A stretch of 64,000 bases of DNA from Trifolium pratense (Eukaryota > Streptophyta > Magnoliopsida > Fabales > Fabaceae): NCBI RefSeq assembly GCF_020283565.1, contig NC_060060.1, forward strand, positions 70,665,257 to 70,729,256. Reading direction: 5' to 3'. Below the pieces are notes generated by a model. It ran no database searches. It saw nothing but the letters and a program-made list of their open reading frames with translations, and was not told the origin of the DNA. The position numbers and the translations under genes are program-made. Within the stretch, counting starts at the first letter, position 1; each line of letters starts with the position of its first letter. Positions 1 through 11,699 of the stretch are shown in pieces.

Positions 1-915
1 GTGTTATTACTCTGCTAAATTATTGATATGCCACAAACCCAGGATGTGTTGTCGTTCCTTCTGTGACGAGAATTTGTGATATATCGCTTTGTCCAACATG
101 CAATAGCAATGATTTCTCCATTTGAATCCCTAATCACACATTTAAAATTTCAGCAATTATATGAGTTAACAAATGACTTGTAGTAGGTAAAGTTGTTCTA
201 CCTCCACAACGAAGCACGTAACCCCCTAACCATCACCGCTTAAACACATTTCATTATAAGGAATATAATCTAATTCACATGCATTTGTATGTACACATCT
301 AAAAGAACATGATATCGACTCTCACTTGAGTATATAGACAAAATCTCTTGATTATTCATGAGAAATTTGCATATGCTAGTTGTAGATATTTTTTGTTGAC
401 GCTTGATTGTCGAAAGATATATCTCTCTCAATAGTTGATTGAAATATATCTAAAAAAAAAAAAAAAAATATTAAAAGCTTATTAAGAAATTACAAAAATA
501 TTACATATTATGAGTAAAAAAGTTGAACTAAAGTATCACTTTATAATATCAAAATATTGAGTCGGTAAATTACATTTCAGTAACACGTGTATTTCCAAAT
601 CTCAATTAACATAAAAGTAAATATCTCCCGATACGAAATGAAACTTCATTGCGATATTCATGCAACTTCAAGTCTACACATTACTATTTTTAATTTGAAT
701 CAAATAAAAATAAAAATTCAAAATAGATAACAATCTTCTCAAAAGGACGGAATCTCACTCACTCCCCTCTATATATCTCTCTCTGCCTCTTCACATTTAA
801 TCTCACTACCATGTAACCTTAACATCTCCCTGAATCCTGATTAACACTTTCGGGGGCAAAATAGTAATCGCAACACTATCCACGTTGGCCGTTCAACCAA
901 ACCCACATTTCACCC
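1..915. other. Upstream intergenic DNA, no gene seen
   Basis: This AT-rich stretch contains a poly(A) run near 453-470 and CT-rich microsatellite sequence near 765-785 (repeated CTCTCT). No reading frame with recognisable similarity was seen. The right part is probably promoter of the CPL2-like gene; the left part has no identified content. Confidence 0.5.
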
Positions 916-923
916 TATAAATA
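916..923 (+). promoter_or_regulatory. Probable TATA box of the CPL2-like gene
   Basis: A TATAAATA match lies about 285 bp upstream of the CPL2 start codon. A purine-rich stretch that looks like a transcribed leader begins about 35-45 bp downstream. The position fits a core promoter with transcription starting near 950-960. This rests only on motif and spacing. Confidence 0.5.
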
Positions 924-985
924 CCAAACCCCTGTAATAGCATTTTCAAAAATCACAGACTCAGGGAGAGAAAATTCCCGAGAAA

Positions 986-1086
986 ATGCAAGAAAGAGAG
1001 GGGCAGAAAGAGCTATGAGAAGAGACTACATAACTACATTAGCTAGTGATTGTGTCAGTGTAAATGGCGAAAACTTGAAAAGCTAA
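986..1086 (+). promoter_or_regulatory. Two overlapping upstream ORFs in the CPL2 leader
   Basis: The leader holds a 10-codon uORF (986-1018, ending TGA) and a 23-codon uORF (1015-1086). The second ATG overlaps the stop of the first in an ATGA arrangement. Both end well before the main ATG at 1201. Such an arrangement could lower main-ORF translation. That both lie in the mature mRNA is inferred from the TATA position and the lack of an obvious splice site between them. Confidence 0.4.
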
Positions 1087-1200
1087 AAAAAAAAAAAAAA
1101 GACACTGCAAAATCTAAACAATTGAACAGTTTAAAAAAAAAAATCATCACCGCGTTTTTTTTCCCTTTTTTGTTACGTCATTTTCTTCTCCGACGACACT

Positions 1201-4200
1201 ATGAATCGTTTAGGGTTCAAAACTGAAGTGTTTGAAGGCGACGTGCGTTTAGGCGAACTTGATTATTTTCCTGTAACCGCTTTTCAGAACTTCCGATTTC
1301 CGAACAACGAGATTCGCATCCACCATAGAACTTACCGTAGTGAACGTTGTCCTCCTCTTTCCATTCTTCAATCGATTTCCGCTTTCAATGTTCGATGTAA
1401 ACTCGATTCCTCACTTTCCGTTGAACAACCGCTTTTAATCAACCTTCACGCTTCTTGTTTTCATGAAATGAAGGTGAAGAATGATGATAACAAACTGAAA
1501 ATCTTCATTTCGAATTTGATTATTCATTATTGGTTATTATTATTATGATTTTTACTTGAATTGTTCTGATTTTGGAAATTTGATTTGAAATTGTGCGTTT
1601 TAGACTGCGGTGGCTGTGGTTGGGGATGAGGAGCTTCATCTGGTGGCCATGCCGAGTAAGAGGAAGAAGTTTCCGTGTTTTTGGTGTTATGCTGTTCCTG
1701 TGGGACTTTATGATGCCTGTATGGGGATGTTGAATTTGAGGTGTCTTTCAATTGTGTTTGATTTGGATGAGACTTTGATTGTTGCGAACACCATGAAGTC
1801 GTTTGAGGATAGGATTGAGGCGTTGAGGTGTTGGCTTTTGAGGGAGAGTGATCCGTTGAGGGTGCAAGGTATGTCTGGTGAGCTGAAGCGTTATTTGGAG
1901 GATAGGTTGTTGTTGAAGCAGTTTATTGAGATGGATTCTGTGGTTGATAGCAATGGGAAGTTGTATCAGGTTCAGATGGAGGAAGTTCCGTCTTTGTCTG
2001 AACAGAAAGTTCTTCGCCCTGTTGTTCGGTTGCAAGATAGGAATATTGTTCTTACTCGAATCAATCCTGAGGTTTATATTTCTAGTCTCTCAATTGAATA
2101 TTATATTTGTCTATTTGTGTGTGAGTGTGAGTTTTGTTTAATATGATTTGTGGTTAATTGTTTTTGATTTATGGATGGAGTGTGATTGATGGTAACTTGA
2201 GAGTGCTTGTTAATGATTTAAGATCCAGATTCAATAAATTGACAAAAGCTTGCTGCGATTCGTTTGATAGTAGATGGTTAGGACTTAGGAATTGATATTG
2301 TTTTGTGAAGCACACTAACACCGGACACAACACTGATACTAACATGTCTTCTTTATTAATTTGAGAAAATGAAAGTAATTTATTGTAACCACACACATGC
2401 GGCGATGTTGTATTGGTTTCAGACACTAGACACACTTCAATATGAAGTAAGTTTTGGCACCACATAGATAATGCTTAATGACAAGGAATGAAAGTAGAAC
2501 TAGGTACATAGTGGATTTATTCGATCTGAAGTGGGGTAGTACATAGATAATGCTTAATGATAAGAATGAAAGTAGATCTAGGTACACGAATGGACTTATA
2601 TATAATGAATCTTTTGCAAAGAACACCTTTCTTTCATGTCAATTCATATTTATAGTTGCTTATATCTAGCACAAATGGCCAGATTTCAGATGTGAGACTG
2701 AGTGCTTCCCTTATCCTCAAACAAAAGAAATAACTGTTATTTTTTTTTCATGCCCCTCTTGCACTTGTTTTCGGGTCGAATGGGGCAAATTTTTTATGTT
2801 TATGATCTGTATCAGTATAGGGTCAAATGGGTCTCCACTCTCCACTTTCCTAAATAAACATCTTTGACCTTTGTGTCTTGCATAATTCCTTGGGGCACAT
2901 GTTGTTTTTGACTTATTCATTCCTGCTTTTACTCAGATATTTGGGTTTACTTTTCAAAGCTTTGGATCATAAGACAAGTATTTTATGCTGTTACTTTTGG
3001 CCGTATAAGAAATGCATTGTTACCAATGCAAAAGTGAAACTTAGGAATAACTTGTTTTTCTGGCATTTTGTATTTAGGGCGATTGGTCATTTAAGGGTTT
3101 TGGGGTTATATATGTTGTTTCAAATTTGATTTTTGTTTGTTTATTTTAATTTTTGCTTGTACGACTTTTTGGCCTGTAGCAGCTTCATATGTGTTCAAAG
3201 TATAATTTATAAGTGCCATTGTTGAATGATGAGGGCTAGTTTGCTAGTATATGTTAGTGTTATGTTTGTGGGTGGGGATCTGAGGCATTAAGTCTTAATG
3301 AATTTATATGCTTACAATTTACTTGGGTGGCCATTTTTCAAATCTAATTCATTTTGTTTAATTTTCCAGTAATTTAGCATATTTCTTCCTCCTCCTCTTG
3401 AGAGTTAATAGATTTAAATGTAAAACCGACAATTTTCTATGAATTTGTTTATATGCATTGTAATTGCATTTAATTGGTGTAGCTGTGTTTGGCATCATTT
3501 TGGTATGCCTATGATTGATTCTCAATTATTACTACTTCAAATAGATTCGGGATACTAGTGTACTAGTGAAGTTACGGCCTGCTTGGGAAGATTTAAGATG
3601 CTATTTAACTGCAAAAGGACGAAAGCGGTTTGAAGTGTATGTTTGTACTATGGCTGAAAGAGATTATGCTTTGGAAATGTGGAGGCTTCTTGACCCAGGG
3701 GCACATCTTATAGGTTCAAAGCAAGTATTTGATCGTGTTATTTGTGTTAAATCAGGTACGACTCATATTGTGTCTTTAGTGTGTGTACCTTCCTCAATGC
3801 TTTTTAGATGATTTGGAGTTGAGCTTTTTTTTTTAACAAGCATTTGGAGTTGAGCTTGTATTGAAACCTTATCAACATTTTGAATACAATTTTTTCTATG
3901 GGGTTTTGTTGATTCTTGTAGCAAATACAAGTTGTGCAAGTTTGTTGTTCTAGGCTTCTAGCTACCATGTTTTATTATGTAGTGTTGTTATTCTTATAAT
4001 GGTTAATTTATTTTTGCTGTTGTTTGTGTCCTTATGGAGTAATTTGCAGGCTCCAGAAAATCTTTACTAAATGTTTTTCACGATGGTATGTGCCATCCAA
4101 AAATGGCAATGGTGATTGATGACCGTTCAAAGGTTTGGGAGGACAAGGACCAGCCCAGGGTTCATGTTGTCCCTGCATTTAGTCCTTACTATGCTCCTCA

Positions 4201-7200
4201 AGCAGAGGTACTGGCTTATGTATATTATTATAAAAAAAAAATTCTCCTCTAACATTCTTAATTGAGCATTCAGTATTTTTGTTTTTTTCCATTAGACAGC
4301 CAATGCCGTCCCAGTTCTATGCGTAGCGAGAAATGTTGCATGCAATGTCAGAGGTTGTTTTTTCAAGTAAGTTATATCATCAAAAGTATTTTATTAGCTC
4401 AAATATCCTTCACTCTATGCCTTTAATTTATTGTCCCTGTGCCTAGAGAATTTGATGAGAACTTTATACAAAGAATTGCTGAAATCTTCTTTGAAGATGA
4501 GGTTGTAAATTTACCTCACCCTCCGGTTGTGAGCAGCTACTTGATGTCTGAGGTATTGGATTGGAATAGATGTGATTCTTAATTCATTGATGATTATTTG
4601 TCACCTGTGAATATGTATTATCATTTTGACATTGTAGATGCTTGTTTATCTGTTGGTTTAATATTGGCTAATCTACTGGATGACAGGAGGCGCCGAATGG
4701 TAATGGTAATGCTTATGTCCCCGTCAGTGAAGGAATGGGCGGCACAGAGTTTGAACGGAGGTTAAACCAACCTGTAAGTACATGTTTGTTTCAACGTTGA
4801 CAATGGACATTCACAGGAAAAATTATGTTTCCACTCTAAATGGAATTTGAAATTTTCTTTGGTTTATTTGAGTTTTTTTTAGCTAATTAGGTTTGGCCTC
4901 AAACATTGGTTAACATGGAAGTAATAGGGCTGTTGCTTTTTCCGTCTAAGAGATTTCACATGCAGTTTTACTCTGTAACCTTTATACGATATTATAAAAC
5001 TACCTTTTCCATAATTACACATTCAAAAGTACTTTTGTTTGTAATATCCAAACAAATTTTGTCAAAAGTACATTTTTAAAAAGGTACCCATACATAAATC
5101 ATGCCATTGCAAAGACGCTTTTTGCAAAATGTGGTGTAATCAAGCTTAAGTTTGTAAACTTTCATTCAAACATACTCTTAAGTTTCCATGTTTCTTAAAG
5201 TGTTACTTGCAATCTCTGTTATAGCAACATTTTCTCAAACTTTCTTGCAAATCTTGGTGGGGTATTTCTTATAGTGTGTATGTGATGAGTTTTCAGGCCT
5301 GTAGTACTTTATATGTGCACTGAACTTTTGTAGATAGTACAATAATCTTGGTATTTTTTATATGTTATTCTTTTCAGGATGATAAGGTTTCTGCTGATTT
5401 AGTCAGTCGACCCATGGCAAACAGTGCTGATTTCAGACATGAAAACTCTCAGCCAACTGCTGGCATGATTCCAAATGTCACAGGCCACAGATCTTCAAGG
5501 CCCATAATTCCTTCTCAGAGTATTGGACATTTTTTTATGTTGTTTGGGTTTCTATATTGTGGTTTTCAAAATTTATGCTATCTTTTAATATTATCTTTCC
5601 CAACCTTGTCTCAGAACCTAGTCTGCTGGGACCTCCAGTCAAACATTGTGGCAATTTTATTGATCGTGAATATGACATGAAAAAAGGACTATTGACTATG
5701 AGGCATGATATAAGATGTCAAAGTTCAGCTGAACCTCCTCTGATATTGAGGCCACCCGTTCCAGTATACTGTGTAGTCACCTGACTGGTATACACCCTTT
5801 TTTAATGAGGTTGAGACCTTAGAGGCACCATTTGCTAACTGGGTTTCACAGTCTGGTGCTTTTCAAAAATAGGACAGAACATAAGTATAGTTTTGTTTCA
5901 CAGTCTGGTGCTTTTAAAAAATAGAACAAAACTGGATGTCAGTTTAAGAAAATGGTACATGTTAATTCCACTAAAGGGGGTGAAACCAAGGAAAACAAAC
6001 CATTGAGTTCCATTTTGTCCGCCAATCAAATACTGAAAGATTGATCTGGGCTTAAGCAATACTGTGCTTCAAAGTTCTGTTAAATGAATAGATTCCATAT
6101 GTTTTTGCACATATTGATGTTGATGTATATGGTCGATTGTTTGAGGAGTGTTGAATTTTGTGCATTTATATGACAGCTTCCCCCGCTCCCATGGTCCCAT
6201 TCTTAATTTCATGCAGTTTTAAAATTTTAGTTCATCTTACTGAATTTTCCAATCTTTTCTCTATCTGATTTCAAGAGCTGGTGAAGTGCAGATAATTTGT
6301 ACAAGCTTGTTTTTAAAATTCTCATTAGCACTATATTTTCTTCTGCTGTTTATAATCATTGATGTTTTGTTATGGACCAAACTATTTGCAGAGGATGCAA
6401 TATCTCCGAATCACGCGTCTTCTAATGGCAGAGATTTACAAAATGAAGTTGGAAAATTGAACTTTATACCATCTCTATCTATTAGAATGCTGCTAGAAAT
6501 TGGGAGGCGGTTGTCCAAAAAGGTATGCATGATTTTTGCACTCAAGTGAGCATTTCTTTCCTATATTTTTTTTTTTATGAAATGTATTTTTATGTATTCC
6601 TTTTAATAGGTTGAATTTAGGTCAGTTGTAAGCACCAGCAAAGACTTGCAATTTTCAGTGGAGGTATGTGAAAATTCTGTTTTATTTTTTAACGATTATA
6701 TACTAGTGTAGTTTTTACATGTGGTCGACGTCGTTATTTACTTGGCCCCATTTAGTATTTGTTATATTATATAAGATGGATTAGCTGATTAGTGGTATTT
6801 GATCTGTAAGAATTTTTTTATGTGGTATTTTGTAGATTAATGATTATCAAGATCTAATATTTATTGACCTGCATGATAGTGGTCAGATTAGATGATCTGT
6901 TTTCCATTTGGCTTTATCTCATAATTTACTTTAGATGCTTTCTTGGTTTTGTACTTGAAGCAATTTATCATTAACCAAGACACTATGTTTGGTCTACTGG
7001 TGAGGGGTTTGAGTAGTATGTATGCGGTCTTAGGTTCATGACTCTAATGTAACCAAAATAAAAAATTTATCTTGAACTGCTTGAGTGCCCAATGTCATTT
7101 CCCAGTCTTCTATCATCATCTTAAATGTTATTTGCTTTGCACTAAATTTCCTGTAAAAATGTCATTGTGGCCTAATAGTATGCATTGCCACTTTTGGTTG

Positions 7201-9324
7201 CCATTGCTCCTCATATTTGCAAGTTACCGTGTTTTAACCTTTGTTGGCAAAGTTGTCACATGTTACCGTGTTTTCTGTTTTATATTACTCATAACATGTG
7301 TTTGAAATTGTCTGATGCCTTGGTTTAGGTACTATACACTGATGAGAAAATAGGCTTTGGTATGGGTAGGACAAGGAGGGATGCTCAACAACTAGCTGCC
7401 GAGAATGCCCTTCGCAGCTTAGCAGGTATGAGAAGTTTATCCAAGCTATTTCAATATTGTGTTTGTGATATTCTTTTATAGCGATGAAAAGAAAATTAAT
7501 GGAACATAGGGATCTATATTTATAGTTTTGTCAAACAATTATGTGTTTATTTATTATTAACTGTCATTACATTTGGTGGTGGGACATTATTCGTTGCTCT
7601 TTATAATCTATGCATTGTATAGAGAACTTTCTTTTACCTTTATGGTGATAGCATTTCCATGGTGCTTGTTCAAGCGTTCTAATATGCCCTTGCAGCACCA
7701 TCTATGCATGTAGAACAGTTCCCTAGTTTCTTTGTTGGTGATTTGTGAAATTTTACCCATTGAAGCATTTTAAGCTTATAAAAAATACATGATTAATACT
7801 TTACAGTGAGTTCAAATTGAAGAATAGCTTTGGTAACTGTATTTCAGTTTGTTAGTTATTTGTGCACTAAATCTTTCTCTGTGAGTATGTGAAGGTAGAA
7901 ATTAGCATACATTCTTGAGGAAATATTTCTCTACATGGTTCTGATGACTAGTGGCTATGTGCATGTTGGTTGTTTCATGAAATTAGTTTGTTTTCATCTA
8001 ATTTATTTTGCTACATTGATTTTCTTTTTAGCCTCTTCTTTACTGAACCATATATTAAACTGCTAAGAGCATTTTTGGTGTATATAATTGCAGAGAAGTA
8101 TGTAACAAATATGGAGCCTCTATGTAAAGCTGTTAATAGAGAATTGGACGATCTTTCTCTTGAACACGAAAATGGTTTCTTGTGGGATGAGGTCAATCCG
8201 GAATCCAGTGAACTGCAGACAGAAGATGGATTACAAAGAGAAAGTGCTTCAGAGGTGGGGATATTTTGTGCTTTTGATAGTTGATTTAACCTGTTTTGAT
8301 TAAGAAACTAGGTGATGCTTGGATAAGGGGTAATGTGGACTGGATATTCCAGATTGTTTATGGAAATGTGTAGCATCAATGTGAAGACTAAATCACTGAA
8401 TGTGGAGTGAACTGGCTTCATGTCTGCTACTGCTTTCTTAGACAAGCTTCTTAAATTCCTACTTAAAAGGTAATGGATTGGTGTCAGTCCTGGTATTTGC
8501 CCATTATCCAAGTACTCCCTTGTAGTCATTTCAATTTTCAGCCATAATGCTATTGCATGCTTCTTATTTATTGTTGCTTTCAAATTCATTTGGGAATACA
8601 AGAAGGAATCAATGATTTTTAATGAGTTTATGCTGTGTGGGTTTAATTATTCTCATAACGGTGGTTTGAGGGAGGGGTCTAGTCATGGAATTTTTACAGA
8701 ATCAAATAATTGGTACTGCAAGATTAACTTAAATCGGTCGTTTTTGGAATATTTCATTATGTGGTTTGCTGTATATTTTACCTTTGGTAAAAAGTTGATC
8801 TATCTTGTGACAATTTACTGATTTTCAGGCTTCAGATGCTGAGACCCGGCCATTAAAATCCAATCCTGTAAATCAGCAAAACGAAAAACGTAGCTTCCCA
8901 AGGTAACTTAAGCTACCATTGTTTTGTTCAAGGAAAAAGAGTTTTCTTTCTTACATGTATAGGGGAATAGGTGGGGGTGGGGGTGGGGGGGTACATTTGC
9001 TTGTAAGTTAGGTTTGATCTATCTATGACTGTGCTTTTTGTCCCTATTTTTGGTCTCAAGCTTTTCCTCTATATATTCCTTGGTTATTTTCTTCATGTTG
9101 TAGGTCGCACGACTTTAAAATTTTATATTTCCCTAAATCTTGATCTATATTTTAAAATCATTCTTTAGTTTTCCCCTTTAGTTAAACACGAAGATTTTTG
9201 AAACCACTAGCTTTAGTTGTAGGAGTGAGTGTTGTATTCCATATAATAGATCTTTGTGCTTAGTTTTCTTAGTTGTGATTTCAGAACGCCTCAGCCTGTA
9301 TCTAGCAAACGATTGAAGGAATGA
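1201..9324 (+). CDS. CPL2: RNA polymerase II CTD phosphatase-like protein, CPL2 type (15 exons)
   Basis: Predicted CTD serine phosphatase acting in the nucleus on the Pol II heptad tail; Arabidopsis CPL1/CPL2 modulate stress and hormone transcription. Splicing read by eye gives exons 1201-1473, 1604-2071, 3545-3755, 4050-4207, 4296-4366, 4447-4552, 4687-4773, 5378-5519, 5615-5763, 6394-6522, 6610-6663, 7329-7425, 8094-8254, 8829-8902 and 9285-9324. This gives about 739 residues, against about 770 in Arabidopsis CPL2. The start MNRLG, the acidic N-terminal region and the catalytic FDLDET motif (Asp144/Asp146, exon 2) match CPL2. The FCPH domain continues through the segment [14 protein letters not shown] in exon 3. 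One double-stranded RNA-binding motif lies at about residues 599-660 (exons 11-12), followed by a basic tail ending KRLKE. Phases are continuous throughout. The least certain join is exon 9 to exon 10, where the acceptor could be at 6392 or 6394; only 6394 keeps frame. The CPL2 middle region is shorter here than in Arabidopsis. Confidence 0.93.
6975..7070 (+). repeat. tRNA-derived SINE-like repeat, family B, in CPL2 intron 11
   Basis: The segment starting near GTTTGGTCTACTGGTGA resembles a tRNA A box. About 50 bp later it has a degenerate B box (GGTTCATGACTC), then an A-rich tail. The same layout recurs at 17430 (plus) and at 35308 and 39678 (minus), with a shorter piece at 16735. Family naming is not possible by eye. 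Confidence 0.5.
8962..8991 (+). other. G-tract run with G-quadruplex potential in CPL2 intron 14
   Basis: Four to five runs of four or more G, separated by one to seven bases, lie on the coding strand about 60 bp after the exon 14 donor. The pattern meets the usual G-quadruplex rule. It is exceptional in this AT-rich DNA. Confidence 0.6.
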
Positions 9325-11699
9325 AAATTTTGCTAAATGAACAAGAACTACCATCATTGCAGCAACTGAAGAATGTGCCATTCATGAGACAGCAGTTTGG
9401 AGGCAAAATGATTTTATCGATGTGCTCTGCTCATCCAAAACCTCTAGCATAGTGGTTTTAGGTATGCTGAGAGGGGATTTCCCCTGCTAATTTCTGTTGT
9501 ATCACAGAAAACAAGTTATTAGTCGCGGTTTCATCTGGGTCAGTTGTTCATTAGGAGGGAATGTACTCAGAACCTAAGCAAAATTTTCAATAGGATCTCA
9601 ATGTTGGCAAAATAGTGCACATGCAATTATCACATTATTCATTTAGTTTCAAATGTATTCTAAATATTACAAACTTAATATTATAAAAGTCTCGATAAAT
9701 ACCAATAGAGACGAATCTCATTAACATGTTCTAATTTTAGAGATCATTTTAAAATATTATTAACTTAGAAGATTAGGTTAATACAGTCGTACAATTTTAA
9801 TGATTAAATTGAGTATGTACTCTAATATACCTCAACATATGAAAAGCATTAACGAAGCACCCTTATTCCCATTTGGAAAAGTAAAATTTGTTGACAATAT
9901 GAAATCTCTGAAATACTTGTTTCTCTTTTTCGTGATTGGGGGGAGACGTGCCGGACAAGCGAGTACGAGAAATCCGGGAACTCCTTAAACAAATCCTTGT
10001 GTTCATTTTAATTTCCTTTATTGCTTTAATCTTGTCGTTAATTGTGTTGGAAATTGATTGATAAATTTGTGTGCGAAAGTTCCTTTGTAACTTCCATACC
10101 AATTGTTTGATAAAACACTTGTGGTGTATTTTGAAATTGTTTTCAAAGAAAACCTTGTTGATTGCACACCAAATGTTTGTAAAAAGTAAAAAACACTTGT
10201 TATGAATATTCATTGATATTTGATCAAACTAACGAACCTTGCACACAATTTTTTCGATTAATTTACCAAACTAGTTTATCAAAGTTTGTATATTCAATTG
10301 AAGTAATTGATTACTCGATTGAACACTTTAGTTACACTTTTATAAATGAATTCACGGTTTTCGATTATCTCGCGTTACTCTCTTTTTTGAAAAACTTTCG
10401 AAGTTGAAACTATGACTTATTCATCTCCCCTATAAGTCGTTAGTCATACGTCTAACATTATGTACTCATAAATTTGTTCTCACATTGTCATCGTAAGTTA
10501 ACAGAAGGAAAGGCGAAACATGATTTCCTGATATAAAACTTGACACAGTTATAAATCAGAACCATCCGATATAAAATTAATGGTTAAGATTGTTCTGTAC
10601 TGGTTTTGTTAAGATTCAATATAAACCGACCATTTTGGAATGAATGGCTGAGATCTACTACTGCATGTAACTGTGAGATTTTGTAACACCAGTGCATCAT
10701 GATCCACGAAAGGCTACAACTGATGTTTGAGGTTGAACTTTATATGTTGTTGTTCGGTCCTCACTAGATGTGACTCTGGCAGAAAGCAACAATTTCTTTC
10801 TGATAAGAAATGTAAAAATATTGTCATAGAAAGTCAGATTCTGCTTTTGTTAAACTAGCTTGTAAACTTTTGAAACCAGAATACTAGCTTCTATAATGTC
10901 TACTATGGATGAATTAACTCTGGAGTTACAATTGTCACCGCACCGGCCGCAAGAATGTCCTCATGAACCACCCACAGCTATACTAACTTCTCACAAGCTA
11001 CTCATATCATAGTATTCTCCCAAACATTGATGCTTAACCTCAACCTTTCTTCAAGCAGCACCTTATTGATTGGCACATAAGTACTTGATTTGATGGGTTC
11101 TTTTTTATTGCTCTTTTTCATTGTTGTGTGGTCGGAATAAATAGTTAAGTTTGTTTTAGACATAACAATTACAGCACCTTTATGGTTTCTTAAACTTTGT
11201 CTCTTGAACAAAGTGGATTTGGACAAGTCAACAATAAATATAGCTTTGTTAAAATTAAACATATTCTTAAGACTAGACTGTTTAGATGCATAAAACACAA
11301 TTGCATGATATTATAGGGCTGAAATTTGATGAACCAGACATTGCAGTCAAATTGTTATCTAAGAATTCTATCAAGAGATATTCAATTCAAGAGGCCATGC
11401 TTAACTAGTTGTATAATCATCATAGCTAAAGTCATATAGTAAATTTGAACCCCAATGTATAAATATTGAGTGATTTTGGCCACATTCATCTCAGTATTTC
11501 TTTTGGTGGTGTTACAAAATAACAAGGAAAAAAAAGGAAAACAAAAAAGAAATAAGCATAAGCTAAGTTCCAAGCTTATCTCCCAAAATGAGGGACTCCA
11601 AGCCAGGTGGGGGGCAAATCCAGTACATTCATCTCAGTATATTGATGTCATAATGATTTCATACAAGACAAACATTTAATTCTCATAACCCCGTTGGCC
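9325..11699. other. CPL2 3' UTR, then intergenic DNA with no recognised gene
   Basis: About 9325-9600 is the likely 3' UTR of the CPL2-like gene. The rest is AT-rich. A minus-strand frame of 98 codons at 11002-11298 and frames near 9863-10407 carry no recognisable motif or splice structure. I see no RNA gene and no clear transposon ends here. Confidence 0.45.

Noticed and set aside
11002..11298. 98-codon minus-strand frame
   Set aside because: No domain, no upstream promoter or splice context, and surrounded by repeat-like AT-rich DNA. It could not be supported as a gene.
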